Source: Pleodorina starrii
Lineage: Eukaryota > Chlorophyta > Chlorophyceae > Chlamydomonadales > Volvocaceae
Direction: 5' to 3'
NCBI GenBank assembly: GCA_030267565.1
Contig: BRXU01000010.1
Span: 2,910,501-2,974,500 of the forward strand
Length of the DNA: 64,000 nt
Position numbers and translations under genes: made by a program. This document shows positions 8,901 to 18,719 of the stretch, one piece after another. The notes beneath the pieces were generated by a model. That model was not told where the DNA came from. It made no database searches and was given only the letters and a program-made list of their open reading frames with translations. How positions within the stretch are numbered: the first letter of the stretch is position 1; every line of letters starts with the position of its first letter.

Positions 8901-11900
8901 CGTGTCAACAGTCACAACAGGAACCATGTTTGAAGCCCCATAATTGCTGGCTGTCACTCCAGCTACTGGGAACTGTGAAGTGTCTAGTGTGCCAGTCAAG
9001 GAGGCAGCATTCAGGGCCACATTACTAGCAGCTGTCACACGTCCATACGTGTCAACAGTCATAACAGGAACCAGATTGGACGTGCCATAATTGCTAGCTG
9101 TCACGCCAGCTACTGGGAACTGTGAAATGTTGAGTGTGCCAGTCAAAGAGGCAGCATTCAGGGCCACATTACTGGCAGCTGTCACACGTCCATACGTGTC
9201 AACAGTCATGACAGGAACCAGATTGGACGTGCCATAATTGCTGGCTGTCACTCCAGCTACTGGGAACTGTGAAGTGTTGAGTGTACCAGTCAAAGAGGCA
9301 GCATTCAGGGCCACATTACTGGCAGCTGTCACACGTCCATACGTGTCAACAGTCATAACAGGAACCATGTTTGAAGCCCCATAATTGCTGGCTGTCACTC
9401 CTGAAGTTGGAAGTTGTACAGTGTTGAGTGTGCCAGTCAACGAGGCAGCATTCAGGGCCACATTACTGGCGGCTGTCAGACGCCCATATGTGTCAACTGT
9501 GATCACAGGAACCATGTTTGAAGCCCCATAATTGCTGACTGTCACTCCTGAAGTTGGAAGTTGTACAGTGTTGAGTGTGCCAGTCAAAGAGGCAGCATCC
9601 AGGGCCACATTACTGGCGGCTGTCAGACGCCCATACGTGTCAACTGTGATCACAGGAATCAAGCTTGAAGCCCCATAATTGCTGGCTGTCACTCCTGAAG
9701 TTGGCAACCGTGTTGCAGCAAGAGTTCCAGTCAAAGAGGCAGCGTTTAGGGCCACATTACTGGCAGCTGTCACACGTCCATACGTGTCAACTGTGATCAC
9801 AGGAACCAGATTGGATGTGCCATAATTGCTGGCTGTCACTCCTGAAGTTGGCAACCGTGCTGCAGCAAGAGTTCCAGTCAAAGAAGCAGCATTCAGGGCC
9901 ACATTACTGGCAGCTGTCACACGCCCATACGTGTCAACAGTCATAACAGGAACCAGATTGGACGTGCCATAATTGCTGGCTGTCACGCCAGCTACTGGGA
10001 ACTGTGAAGTGTTGAGTGTACCAGTCAAGGAAGCTGCGTTTAGGGCCACATTACTGGCAGCTGTTAAGCGCCCATATGTGTCAACAGTGATTACAGGAAC
10101 CAGATTGGATGTGCCATAATTGCTGGCAGTCACTCCAGCTACTGGGAGCTGTGAAGGGTTGAGTGTACCAGTCAAGGAAGCAGCATTCAGGGCCACATTA
10201 CTAGCAGCTGTCACACGTCCATACGTGTCAACAGTCATAACAGGTACCAGATTGGACGTGCCATAATTGCTGGCTGTCACGCCAGCTACTGGGAACTGTG
10301 AAGTGTTGAGTGTGCCAGTCAAAGAGGCAGCATTCAGGGCCACATTACTGGCAGCTGTCACACGTCCATACGTGTCAACAGTCATGACAGGAACCAGATT
10401 GGACGTGCCATAATTGCTGGCTGTCACTCCAGCTACTGGGAACTGTGAAGTGTTGAGTGTACCAGTCAAAGAGGCAGCATTCAGGGCCACATTACTGGCA
10501 GCTGTCACACGTCCATACGTGTCAACAGTCATAACAGGAACCATGTTTGAAGCCCCATAATTGCTAGCTGTCACGCCAGCTACTGGGAACTGTGAAATGT
10601 TGAGTGTGCCAGTCAAAGAGGCAGCATTCAGGGCCACATTACTGGCAGCTGTCACACGTCCATACGTGTCAACAGTCATGACAGGAACCAGATTGGACGT
10701 GCCATAATTGCTGGCTGTCACTCCAGCTACTGGGAACTGTGAAGTGTTGAGTGTACCAGTCAAAGAGGCAGCATTCAGGGCCACATTACTGGCAGCTGTC
10801 ACACGTCCATACGTGTCAACAGTCATAACAGGAACCATGTTTGAAGCCCCATAATTGCTGGCTGTCACTCCAGCTACTGGGAGCTGTGAGGTGTCGAGTG
10901 TGCCAGTCATAGAGGCAGCATTCAGGGCCACATTGCTGGCGGCTGTCAGACGCCCATATGTGTCAACTGTGATCACAGGAACCATGTTTGAAGCCCCATA
11001 ATTGCTGGCTGTCACTCCAGATGTTGGAAGTTGTACAGTGTTGAGTGTGCCAGTCAAAAAGGCAGCATCCAGGGCCACATTACTGGCGGCTGTCAGACGC
11101 CCATACGTGTCAACTGTGATTACAGGAATCAAGCTTGAAGCCCCATAATTGCTGGCTGTCACTCCTGAAGTTGGCAACCGTGTTGCAGCAAGAGTTCCAG
11201 TCAAAGAGGCAGCGTTTAGGGCCACATTACTGGCAGCTGTCACACGTCCATATGTGTCAACTGTGATCACAGGAACCAGATTGGATGTGCCATAATTGCT
11301 GGCTGTCACTCCAGCTACTGGGAGCTGTGAAGGGTTGAGTGTACCAGTCAAGGAAGCTGCGTTTAGGGCCACATTACTGGCAGCTGTCAGACGCCCATAC
11401 GTGTCAACAGTCATAACAGGAACCAGATTGGACGTGCCATAATTGCTGGCTGTCACGCCAGCTACTGGGAACTGTGAAGTGTTGAGTGTACCAGTCAAGG
11501 AAGCTGCGTTTAGGGCCACATTACTGGCAGCTGTTAAGCGCCCATATGTGTCAACAGTGATTACAGGAACCAGATTGGATGTGCCATAATTGCTGGCAGT
11601 CACTCCAGCTACTGGGAGCTGTGAAGGGTTGAGTGTACCAGTCAAGGAAGCTGCGTTTAGGGCCACATTACTGGCGGCTGTCACACGCCCATATGTATCA
11701 ACAGTGATCACAGGAACCAGATTGGATGTGCCATAATTGCTGGCTGTCACGCCAGCTACTGGGAACTGTGAAGTGTTGAGTGTACCAGTCAAGGAAGCTG
11801 CATTTAGGGCCACATTACTGGCAGCTGTTAAGCGCCCATATGTGTCAACAGTGATTACAGGAACCAGATTGGATGTGCCATAATTGCTGGCAGTCACTCC

Positions 11901-14900
11901 AGCTACTGGGAGCTGTGAAGGGTTGAGTGTACCAGTCAAGGAAGCTGCGTTTAGGGCCACATTACTGGCGGCTGTCACACGCCCATATGTATCAACAGTG
12001 ATCACAGGAACCAGATTGGATGTGCCATAATTGCTGGCAGTCACTCCAGCTACTGGGAGCTGTGAGGTGACGAGTGTGCCAGTCAAAGAGGCAGCATTCA
12101 GGGCCACATTACTGGCGGCTGTCAGACGCCCATACGTGTCAACTGTGATTACAGGAACCAGATTGGATGTGCCATAATTGCTGGCAGTCACTCCAGCTAC
12201 TGGGAGCTGTGAAGTGTCTAGTGTGCCAGTCAAAGAGGCAGCATTCAGGGCCACATTACTGGCGGCTGTCAGACGCCCATATGTGTCAACTGTGATCACA
12301 GGAACCATGTTTGAAGCCCCATAATTGCTGGCTGTCACTCCTGAAGTTGGAAGTTGTACAGTGTTGAGTGTGCCAGTCAACGAGGCAGCATTCAGGGCCA
12401 CATTACTGGCGGCTGTCAGACGCCCATATGTGTCAACTGTGATCACAGGAACCATGTTTGAAGCCCCATAATTGCTGGCTGTCACTCCTGAAGTTGGAAG
12501 TTGTACAGTGTTGAGTGTGCCAGTCAAAGAGGCAGCATTCAGGGCCACATTACTGGCGGCTGTCAGACGCCCATATGTGTCAACTGTGATCACAGGAACC
12601 ATGTTTGAAGCCCCATAATTGCTGGCTGTCACTCCTGAAGTTGGCAACCGTGCTGCAGCAAGAGTTCCAGTCAAAGAGGCAGCGTTTAGGGCAACATTAC
12701 TGGCAGCTGTCAGACGCCCATACGTGTCAACTGTGATCACAGGAACCAGATTGGATGTGCCATAATTGCTGGCTGTCACTCCTGAAGTTGGCAACCGTAC
12801 TGCAGCAAGAGTTCCAGTCAAAGAGGCAGCATTCAGGGCCACATTACTGGCAGCTGTCACGCGTCCATATGTATCAACAGTCATAACAGGAACCATATTT
12901 GAAGCCCCATAATTGCCAGGAGTTACACTCGATGCGGGCAGGCATGCCAAAGGAAGAGATCCACTCAATGTGTTGGCACTGAGTCCCACATTGCTTGCAC
13001 TGGTTACACGCCCATATGCATCAACAATGACAACTGGGACTGAGTTTGAGCTGCCATACATCCCTGGGCTGACGCCAGAGTTTGGAAGTGTGTTCACACC
13101 CAGAACCCCAGCCAAAGATGCGGCATTCAACATCACATTGCTGGCGCTTGTTACTCGCCCGTAACGGTCAACAGTTACAAGTGGAACTGTATCAGTGCTG
13201 CCAAAGTTGCCGGCATTCATCCCAGTCACAGGCAGTGTATCCACCCCCAAAACGCCTACTAAAGAAGCAGCATTGAGCGCCACATTACTAGCGGCTGTCA
13301 CGCGTCCATATGCGTCAACTGATAAGACCGGCACATAGTCCGAGCTGCCGTAGCTGCTAGCCGACACTCCGGATGGGGGTAGAGTACTAGTATCCAAGAC
13401 TCCAGTGAGGGAGGCTGCATTGATTGGTACATTACTGGCTGACACCACACGACCATAGGTGTCTACAGTGACTGTCGGTATCATATTGGAGTTGCCAAAT
13501 CCCCCCGCGTTCACGCCCGAAGTGGGCAGGCGTGCAGCAGCTAGGGTTCCTGTGAGTGAGGCTGCACTGAGTGCCACGTTGCTTGCAGCGGTCGCACGAC
13601 CATAGGTGTCAAATGTTACAACAGGAACTAGATTGGCGCTTCCAAAGCGTCCAGTTGTCACACCCGACGCCGGCAGGCATGCAGCAGAAAGTGTGCCTGT
13701 GAGAGAGCCGGCACTGAGCGCCACATTGCTGGCGGCTGTCACACGTCCATATGAGTCAATGGCCAAAACAGAAACTAAATCTGCCCCGCCATAGTTACTG
13801 GGTGTTACACCTGATGCTGGCAGGGAAGACGAATTGATTATGCCAGTAAAGGAAGCGGCATTGAACACCACATTGCTGGCTGCAGTTACACGCCCATATG
13901 CATCAACAGTTATGAGGGGTACCATGTTGGAGCCGCCATAGTTGCACGGAGAAACACCGGATGGTGGCAATGCTGTAGGGGGCAGAACCCCGGCCAAAGA
14001 TGTGGCATTCAGAGCAATGTTGCTTGCACTTGTCAGCCGCCCATACGTGTCTACAGTAACAACCGGCACAAGGTTGGAGTTTCCATAGTTTCCTGGAGTG
14101 ACACCAGACACCGGTAGTGTGGCCGCACCCAGTACACCTGTCAAAGTGGCCGCATTGATGGCTGCATTGCTGGCACCTGTCACCCGCCCATACGCATCAA
14201 TTGTGATAAGGGGCACCACGTTTGAGCCTCCATACATCCCAGATGCAACTCCTGCCATTGGGAGACACGCAGAAGCCAAAGTGCCAGTGAGTGAGCCTGC
14301 ATCCAGAGGAACATTGCTGGCGCCTGTCACTCGCCCATATGTGTCAACGGCCATGACTGGCACCAGGGTGGCGCTTCCATAGTTGCTCGCTGTGACTCCT
14401 GACACAGGAAGCCGTGTGGCCACAAGAGTGCCCTTGAGTGAGGCGGCATCGAGGGTTACATTGCTGGCGCTTGTCACACGGCCATATGCATCAACCGTTA
14501 TCAGAGGCACAAGGTCACTGCCGCCATACCTGTTTGGGTCGACTGGAGAGAGGGGCAGGGCTGAGACAGAAAGGGGGGAGGAGAGTAATAGATTGGATGC
14601 CGTGATGGCTGCTCCAACAATGGTGGGGCAGTGCAGGGTGCTGGATGCAGACAGGCGCTCTGTGTTCACTTGGATGGAGCTCAGGTTGCTCGCCACATTG
14701 ATATTTGATGAGTTGACTAACAGTGTAACAACCTGGTGGCAGGCTGTCAGGTTGCTGCAACCCATCCATGACGAAGTAATGTTGCCCCCCTCATGTGCAC
14801 TGATGCTCCCGCATAACACTTGGCTAGCTGAGACAATGCCTGTTGTGACAGATGCCCCTGGGCTGGACACGCTGTTATAGGCAGCATTCCAGAGCAAACT

Positions 14901-16148
14901 GTCCCCACCCAGTGCACTGATGCGCCCTCCCACAAGCAGATCATTGGCAACACATGCATTACTGCAGCTAACTGTGTTTTCAATCATGGCGTTGCTCGCA
15001 TTGAGGTTGCAGCAGCTGATTGAAGCAGCACTGACAGTCTGAGAGGAACGAAGATCACAGCATGTGACACTTTTGGTAGTGAGGCTTGATGTTGCGTTGA
15101 CATCTGCCGTGGTGATGTGCCCCCTAACACCGTCTGTCACGCTTGCATATGCTGTGTTCCAGTTGGAGCTGTCACCACCATTGGCCGTCACAGTTTCAAG
15201 AGCCACAAGGTTGCTGCAAGATATGGTGCCAGTAAAGGCGCCACCACCACGCACAATCAGACGTGCGGTATTGTGTTGTTGTTGCTGCTGTAGGTCGCGC
15301 GGCGTGAGTCCGATACCGAGCACACCTTCATTTGTGAACAGCAAGCGAGAGGATTCTTCATTACTACCTGCAATATCCAGTATTGTGCTGTCTGATGCAC
15401 CTCCGCGGTTTTGCACATGCAACACATTGCTCTTGCCCCCTATGTACATGGCTGACTCGTGGGAAATGAACGATGCCAGCCATGTATCACTATCATCTTC
15501 ATGAGTCCCCTTGCTGCTGACATGCAGCAAGCTCTGTGGCACGTCAGTCCCCACTCCCAACATGCCATCTGCTGTCAAAGTTAGCAGGCCATCACCCCGG
15601 GCATTCTTAGCCTGCAGGACAGCACATCCATTCAGGCCATCCAATAGGTAGGTGGTGAAGCTGACGCCTGTGGGGAACGGGTACACATCACAAGGCTGCC
15701 ATGATCCATGCATGGCAGCCTGAGCCATCACAGAATGCTGACCGGATGCAGTGACATCTTGCAGCAAGTACAATGTACCAGCATAATCCACAACAGCCGA
15801 ACCGTTATTGCTTGTAATGTAGGTCAATAGGCTAGCAAGATCATATGATGTGTCTGTGCTGAATATACATTCTGCAGGTGCCAGTAGGCGGAGCTTGGTT
15901 GCTCCTGCCATGTGCAGCACTGTCTTTGCGGACTGGACAATGGTCTGGCTGTCCTGGATGGTGACGTGTGTCGTGTTTGGCTGCCCTGCTTCAATGGTGA
16001 GGCTCTCGCATGTTTGGGTCAGATCACCATCATCACTCACTGTGAGGGATGCAGACACATTGCATTGCCCTGAGCGCAGCCAAATGGAGGATCCCTGTAT
16101 TGTGCCATCGGGAAGCCTACTGCTGCTGCTATTATTGGCACGTGACAT
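5952..16148 (-). CDS. Giant tail-fibre-like protein with C-terminal peptidase S74 chaperone
   Basis: About 3,398 residues if started at MSRANNSSSS (16148); the frame is open to 16283. The C-terminal ~100 residues (from SDEHFKENIATITDAL through YMGLIAQEV to SIAYGNIVALLIEAVKEL) match the intramolecular chaperone auto-processing (peptidase S74) domain, which trimerises fibres and cleaves itself off. Upstream lie about 55 copies of a 49-residue repeat whose core is VPVITVDTYGRVTAASNVAL followed by NAASLTGTL. The N-terminal ~550 residues are Ser/Thr/Cys-rich beta-type sequence. The likely role is a long trimeric surface fibre for attachment. N-terminal repeats are diverged and central ones nearly identical, a sign of recent expansion or gene conversion. 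Confidence 0.9.
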   Translation of the reverse strand: MSRANNSSSSRLPDGTIQGSSIWLRSGQCNVSASLTVSDDGDLTQTCESLTIEAGQPNTTHVTIQDSQTIVQSAKTVLHMAGATKLRLLAPAECIFSTDTSYDLASLLTYITSNNGSAVVDYAGTLYLLQDVTASGQHSVMAQAAMHGSWQPCDVYPFPTGVSFTTYLLDGLNGCAVLQAKNARGDGLLTLTADGMLGVGTDVPQSLLHVSSKGTHEDDSDTWLASFISHESAMYIGGKSNVLHVQNRGGASDSTILDIAGSNEESSRLLFTNEGVLGIGLTPRDLQQQQQHNTARLIVRGGGAFTGTISCSNLVALETVTANGGDSSNWNTAYASVTDGVRGHITTADVNATSSLTTKSVTCCDLRSSQTVSAASISCCNLNASNAMIENTVSCSNACVANDLLVGGRISALGGDSLLWNAAYNSVSSPGASVTTGIVSASQVLCGSISAHEGGNITSSWMGCSNLTACHQVVTLLVNSSNINVASNLSSIQVNTERLSASSTLHCPTIVGAAITASNLLLSSPLSVSALPLSPVDPNRYGGSDLVPLITVDAYGRVTSASNVTLDAASLKGTLVATRLPVSGVTASNYGSATLVPVMAVDTYGRVTGASNVPLDAGSLTGTLASACLPMAGVASGMYGGSNVVPLITIDAYGRVTGASNAAINAATLTGVLGAATLPVSGVTPGNYGNSNLVPVVTVDTYGRLTSASNIALNATSLAGVLPPTALPPSGVSPCNYGGSNMVPLITVDAYGRVTAASNVVFNAASFTGIINSSSLPASGVTPSNYGGADLVSVLAIDSYGRVTAASNVALSAGSLTGTLSAACLPASGVTTGRFGSANLVPVVTFDTYGRATAASNVALSAASLTGTLAAARLPTSGVNAGGFGNSNMIPTVTVDTYGRVVSASNVPINAASLTGVLDTSTLPPSGVSASSYGSSDYVPVLSVDAYGRVTAASNVALNAASLVGVLGVDTLPVTGMNAGNFGSTDTVPLVTVDRYGRVTSASNVMLNAASLAGVLGVNTLPNSGVSPGMYGSSNSVPVVIVDAYGRVTSASNVGLSANTLSGSLPLACLPASSVTPGNYGASNMVPVMTVDTYGRVTAASNVALNAASLTGTLAAVRLPTSGVTASNYGTSNLVPVITVDTYGRLTAASNVALNAASLTGTLAAARLPTSGVTASNYGASNMVPVITVDTYGRLTAASNVALNAASLTGTLNTVQLPTSGVTASNYGASNMVPVITVDTYGRLTAASNVALNAASLTGTLNTVQLPTSGVTASNYGASNMVPVITVDTYGRLTAASNVALNAASLTGTLDTSQLPVAGVTASNYGTSNLVPVITVDTYGRLTAASNVALNAASLTGTLVTSQLPVAGVTASNYGTSNLVPVITVDTYGRVTAASNVALNAASLTGTLNPSQLPVAGVTASNYGTSNLVPVITVDTYGRLTAASNVALNAASLTGTLNTSQFPVAGVTASNYGTSNLVPVITVDTYGRVTAASNVALNAASLTGTLNPSQLPVAGVTASNYGTSNLVPVITVDTYGRLTAASNVALNAASLTGTLNTSQFPVAGVTASNYGTSNLVPVMTVDTYGRLTAASNVALNAASLTGTLNPSQLPVAGVTASNYGTSNLVPVITVDTYGRVTAASNVALNAASLTGTLAATRLPTSGVTASNYGASSLIPVITVDTYGRLTAASNVALDAAFLTGTLNTVQLPTSGVTASNYGASNMVPVITVDTYGRLTAASNVALNAASMTGTLDTSQLPVAGVTASNYGASNMVPVMTVDTYGRVTAASNVALNAASLTGTLNTSQFPVAGVTASNYGTSNLVPVMTVDTYGRVTAASNVALNAASLTGTLNISQFPVAGVTASNYGASNMVPVMTVDTYGRVTAASNVALNAASLTGTLNTSQFPVAGVTASNYGTSNLVPVMTVDTYGRVTAASNVALNAASLTGTLNTSQFPVAGVTASNYGTSNLVPVMTVDTYGRVTAASNVALNAASLTGTLNPSQLPVAGVTASNYGTSNLVPVITVDTYGRLTAASNVALNAASLTGTLNTSQFPVAGVTASNYGTSNLVPVMTVDTYGRVTAASNVALNAASLTGTLAAARLPTSGVTASNYGTSNLVPVITVDTYGRVTAASNVALNAASLTGTLAATRLPTSGVTASNYGASSLIPVITVDTYGRLTAASNVALDAASLTGTLNTVQLPTSGVTVSNYGASNMVPVITVDTYGRLTAASNVALNAASLTGTLNTVQLPTSGVTASNYGASNMVPVMTVDTYGRVTAASNVALNAASLTGTLNTSQFPVAGVTASNYGTSNLVPVMTVDTYGRVTAASNVALNAASLTGTLNISQFPVAGVTASNYGTSNLVPVMTVDTYGRVTAASNVALNAASLTGTLDTSQFPVAGVTASNYGASNMVPVVTVDTYGRVTAASNVALNAASLTGTLNTSQFPVAGVTASNYGASNLVPVMTVDTYGRVTAASNVALNAASLTGTLAAARLPTSGVTASNYGVSNLVPVMTIDTYGRVTAASNVALNAASLTGTLAATRLPTSGVTASNYGASNMVPVMTVDTYGRVTAASNVALNAASLNGTLNTVQLPTSGVTASNYGASNMVPVITVDTYGRVTAASNVALNAASLTGTLDTSQLPVAGVTASNYGASNMVPVITVDMYGRLTAASNVALNAASLTGTLDTSQLPVAGVTASNYGTPNLVPVMTVDTYGRVTAASNVALNAASLTGTLAATRLPTSGVTASNYGASNMVPVMTVDTYGRVTAASNVALNAASLNGTLNTVQLPTSGVTASNYGASNMVPVITVDTYGRVTAASNVALNAASLTGTLDTSQLPVAGVTASNYGASNMVPVITVDTYGRVTAASNVALNAASLTGTLDTSQLPVAGVTASNYGTPNLVPVMTVDTYGRVTAASNVALNAASLTGTLVATRLPTSGVTASNYGTSNLVPVMTVDTYGRLTAASNVALNAASLTGTLAATRLPTSGVTASNYGTSNLVPVITIDTYGRVTAASNVALNAASLTGTLNTVQLPTSGVTASNYGTSNLVPVITIDTYGRVTSASNVALNAASLTGTLNTVQLPTSGVTASNYGTSNLVPVMTVDTYGRVTSASNVALNAASLTGTLNTVQLPTSGVTASNYGTSNLVPVMTVDTYGRVTSASNVALNAASLTGTLNTVQLPTSGVTASNYGTSNLVPVIAVDTYGRVTSASNVSLNAASLTGTLNTVQLPTSGVTASIYGASTLVPVLTVDTYGRITSASNVPTLWSSCNSSLFYGTNSGNTNNVGIGFSNPSYKLSVNGDMYVAGDITAFSDEHFKENIATITDALTRVASLRGCFYTRKDRPNSKTYMGLIAQEVAQVLPQVISTDQDGFMSIAYGNIVALLIEAVKELAVQVDALKKV
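6380..14530 (-). repeat. About 55 in-frame tandem repeats of 147 bp
   Basis: The recurrence of gccacattactggc at 6664 and 6811 fixes the period at 147 bp (49 codons). Copies between about 6.4 and 12.9 kb are highly similar and fall into sub-types by the linker (NTVQLPTSGV, NTSQFPVAGV, AATRLPTSGV, DTSQLPVAGV) that are shuffled in blocks. Copies from about 12.9 to 14.5 kb are diverged. Such an array should vary in copy number and is prone to collapse in assembly. Confidence 0.95.
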
Positions 16149-16423
16149 GCCCAGGGTAACAATGCTTGTTCGTGTCAAGCTAGCTAAGCACCTAGCATAA
16201 GTTCTGAAAAATAGAAGTTCCATGGAAACATGGGAACAAACTAGTGTAAAAAAATGGCGTCCGCCTGTGTGGCCAAAGGGCAACTTGTTTTCGCTTGTGA
16301 TTAGTATTGCTCAGGTATTCTTTGATGTTGTGAATGAGCTGTTGCATTGCGGGGGCTGCAGTGACTGCATGGGGGATGAGTCAGACACCCAAGGGCTCTT
16401 TGGTGACATACATGCTAGCTTGA

Positions 16424-16689
16424 TCATACAGCCACACAGGCGCTTTTACAGTCCAACATGTTAGATTTATCTGCAGCGAACCGAGTTTGGGTTTGTAGAT
16501 CGTCCATCTCATCGAATATTTGCTGTTTTATTTCAAATGGACCTAACATACTAAGAAAATAATGTGCGCCAAGCACGTCTTTTCTTTCCATTCAGCGTCC
16601 GTCACTGGTGTGTTCATTTGGTGTTCGTGTTTTTTAGCGTCATGGTAAATTTCTCGCAACTTGTCAGTAAGGTGATCCAAGGAGTACAT
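16424..16689 (-). pseudogene. Small gene with a probable A-run frameshift
   Basis: Two overlapping minus-strand frames look coding. The first starts at 16689 (MYSLDHLTDKLREIYHDAKK) and stops after about 48 codons. The second, ending at 16424, reads MERKDVLGAHYFLSMLGPFE and includes KQQIFDEMDDLQ. One extra A in the AAAA run near 16580 would join them as one frame passing through EWKEKDVLGAHYF. It is either a pseudogene or a sequencing error. Alternatively only the 55-residue second ORF (16424-16591) is expressed. Family not recognised. The rest of the gap from 16149 to 16835 shows nothing else I can support. Confidence 0.4.
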
Positions 16690-16835
16690 GGAACTAAGGA
16701 GTTAGATTTATGAAAGCGCGCTACTTTCATATTAAAACTGCACAATACTGACTGACCCTCAAGTGAATAGGCTTACAAAGCTATTAACAATATCATCATC
16801 CATGACCCAAAACAATATATCACCCAATCATTATC

Positions 16836-18680
16836 TCAAAAGAATGGCAGTGGCTGCTGTTGGTTGATAGCCGGAGGGCCGTCATGCAGTATCTTGCCAT
16901 GCTGGCCCAGCTCCACCACACGATCACAGTGTCGCAAAAGATAGTCGTCATGTGTCACCATAATTACTGTGCGGTCTGCCATGAGCCGCTGCAGCAGGCT
17001 GTACACCACATCTTTGGTGGCTGCATCAATGCTGGCCGTTGGTTCATCCAGCAACAGAATTTCTGGCTCCTGCAGCAACACTCGCAGAATCCACACGACC
17101 TGCCGTTGCCCACCAGAGAGAAGGCTGCCATTCTTACCCGCAGTGGACATGATACCATGTTCCAAGTTGACAAATACAGACTGAAGACCTAGTTCGACCA
17201 TGAGTGCTTCCACCTGTGTTGGTGTGATGTTCTTCTCCTCACTTCCATACACAATATTACTGTAGATGCTGCGGTTGAAAAGCAAGGGCATCTGAGGCAC
17301 GTACCCAATGCGCTTGCGCACATCAGATGTGGCCAGCTCACAGTAAGGGACGCCCTGCAGATATATTTCCCCCCCAGTTGGCCGCTTGTAGCGCATTATG
17401 AGCTTCAGCAATGTGCTCTTACCAGTACCAATGCGGCCCATGATCAACAGCCGTTGGTGCTCTGGGACACTCAGTGTGAAGTTTTCTATAACGGGCTGCA
17501 CAGCATTCTTGTACATGAACGATACATTCATAACTTGTATCGCTGGCTGGTAGGCCTTTGGGGAACTGAGGGATGTGCAAGCTGCCGATGGCATGTTCTC
17601 TCCAGGGGGCTGATCAAACACTGTCATGGATTCCTTGACCATCCCCCACTTGACAACCAGATCTTGAGTCTCATGGAAGAGCTGCATGAAGCCCGAGGAC
17701 AGGGACAGCACAATCAACAGCATGGCCACACCCTTACCAATGTCAGCCTGACCCAATAGGTAACAGCGCCAGACCATAAATGTCATGAAAACCACCTGCA
17801 GGGGGAGCATTCTCGCCTGCACATTAATGATGCATAGCATGGTCGACCTGCACAAGGCACTGTACACTTCGTGATACTTGGACAGGTATGCCTGCTCCCG
17901 GTCCTCATTCACAGCATTCAGCACCGCCATCAAGTTGCGCAGCACATCCTCAGTCTCTTCATTGAGTGTATTGTATGCCATGTCTTTGCCCTGCGACTGT
18001 TGCTCACACTTCTTGGGTGAGATGAGCACGAGGCTTGCCATCGACAGGACCACCAGGAACAGCACCACACCTGCCCTCAAATCCTGCATGGAAATGTATA
18101 TTATGGCGAATGTGAACAGCACCATCTGAGGGATGAACGACCGCTTCCACATGTCCAAGAAGCCATAAATAAGCATGGGCAGCTTGGCCTGCTTGATGAT
18201 CATCTCGAATGTTTTGAGATCGTCAAAGTTTTCACGGTATGTTGTCATCAGGTGGCCGATGACCTTACGGCGGAGAAACTCCATCATGGCCGGGTAGTAG
18301 TAGACATCTTGCCAGTCAATGAATGCAAAAACCACCTGAACGAGCACCCAAAACACAATGACCCATCCAAACAGGCCCATTACATTTTTTCTCTCATGCA
18401 TGTCTTTGACGATCCTGCCAAACAGGTGGGGCAAGACCAGCTCCTTGATGGGATTCATGAGCAGGAACAGCACGTACATTGCAATGTAGCCTTTGTGATT
18501 GGCCAGGAACTCTGCTGTCAGTGAACGCACTGTGATGGGTGGTGAGGCTGGTGAGGCTGGTGAGGCCGGCGAGGCTATGGCATGTGGTGGTGGTGGTGGT
18601 GGTGATGACCCCATGATGCTGTGCCCACCAGTTTGTGTTCCTGTCATTGTGATGTCCATGTGGTGGACTGCTGCGTCCAT
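16836..18680 (-). CDS. ABC transporter, fused permease and ATPase (half-transporter)
   Basis: The 614-residue protein has an N-terminal proline-rich stretch with SPA repeats, a membrane region of several hydrophobic helices (about 45-340), and a nucleotide-binding domain (about 385-600). The latter has Walker A GRIGTGKS (about 415-422), a Q-loop at YVPQMP, signature LSGGQRQ (about 521), Walker B ILLLDEP and a switch histidine in MVTHDD. Known half-transporters of this architecture dimerise and export lipids, peptides or metal complexes. The substrate cannot be told. ABC exporters are uncommon in viral genomes, so capture from a cellular host is likely. The membrane-protein gene at 18720-19202 follows in the same orientation upstream. 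Confidence 0.93.
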   Translation of the reverse strand: MDAAVHHMDITMTGTQTGGHSIMGSSPPPPPPHAIASPASPASPASPPITVRSLTAEFLANHKGYIAMYVLFLLMNPIKELVLPHLFGRIVKDMHERKNVMGLFGWVIVFWVLVQVVFAFIDWQDVYYYPAMMEFLRRKVIGHLMTTYRENFDDLKTFEMIIKQAKLPMLIYGFLDMWKRSFIPQMVLFTFAIIYISMQDLRAGVVLFLVVLSMASLVLISPKKCEQQSQGKDMAYNTLNEETEDVLRNLMAVLNAVNEDREQAYLSKYHEVYSALCRSTMLCIINVQARMLPLQVVFMTFMVWRCYLLGQADIGKGVAMLLIVLSLSSGFMQLFHETQDLVVKWGMVKESMTVFDQPPGENMPSAACTSLSSPKAYQPAIQVMNVSFMYKNAVQPVIENFTLSVPEHQRLLIMGRIGTGKSTLLKLIMRYKRPTGGEIYLQGVPYCELATSDVRKRIGYVPQMPLLFNRSIYSNIVYGSEEKNITPTQVEALMVELGLQSVFVNLEHGIMSTAGKNGSLLSGGQRQVVWILRVLLQEPEILLLDEPTASIDAATKDVVYSLLQRLMADRTVIMVTHDDYLLRHCDRVVELGQHGKILHDGPPAINQQQPLPFF

Positions 18681-18719
18681 GTGGTGTTACTGACTGTACA
18701 GAAGAAAAAACCCCCTACA

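Noticed and set aside
12913..15504. Plus-strand ORFs across the fibre gene
   Set aside because: They are shadows of the minus-strand repeats with low-complexity translation and no motifs.
16149..16283. Longer N-terminus of the giant fibre
   Set aside because: The extra residues (MPFGHTGGRHFF...) lack beta-fibre character; the ATG at 16148 fits better, though the longer form cannot be excluded.
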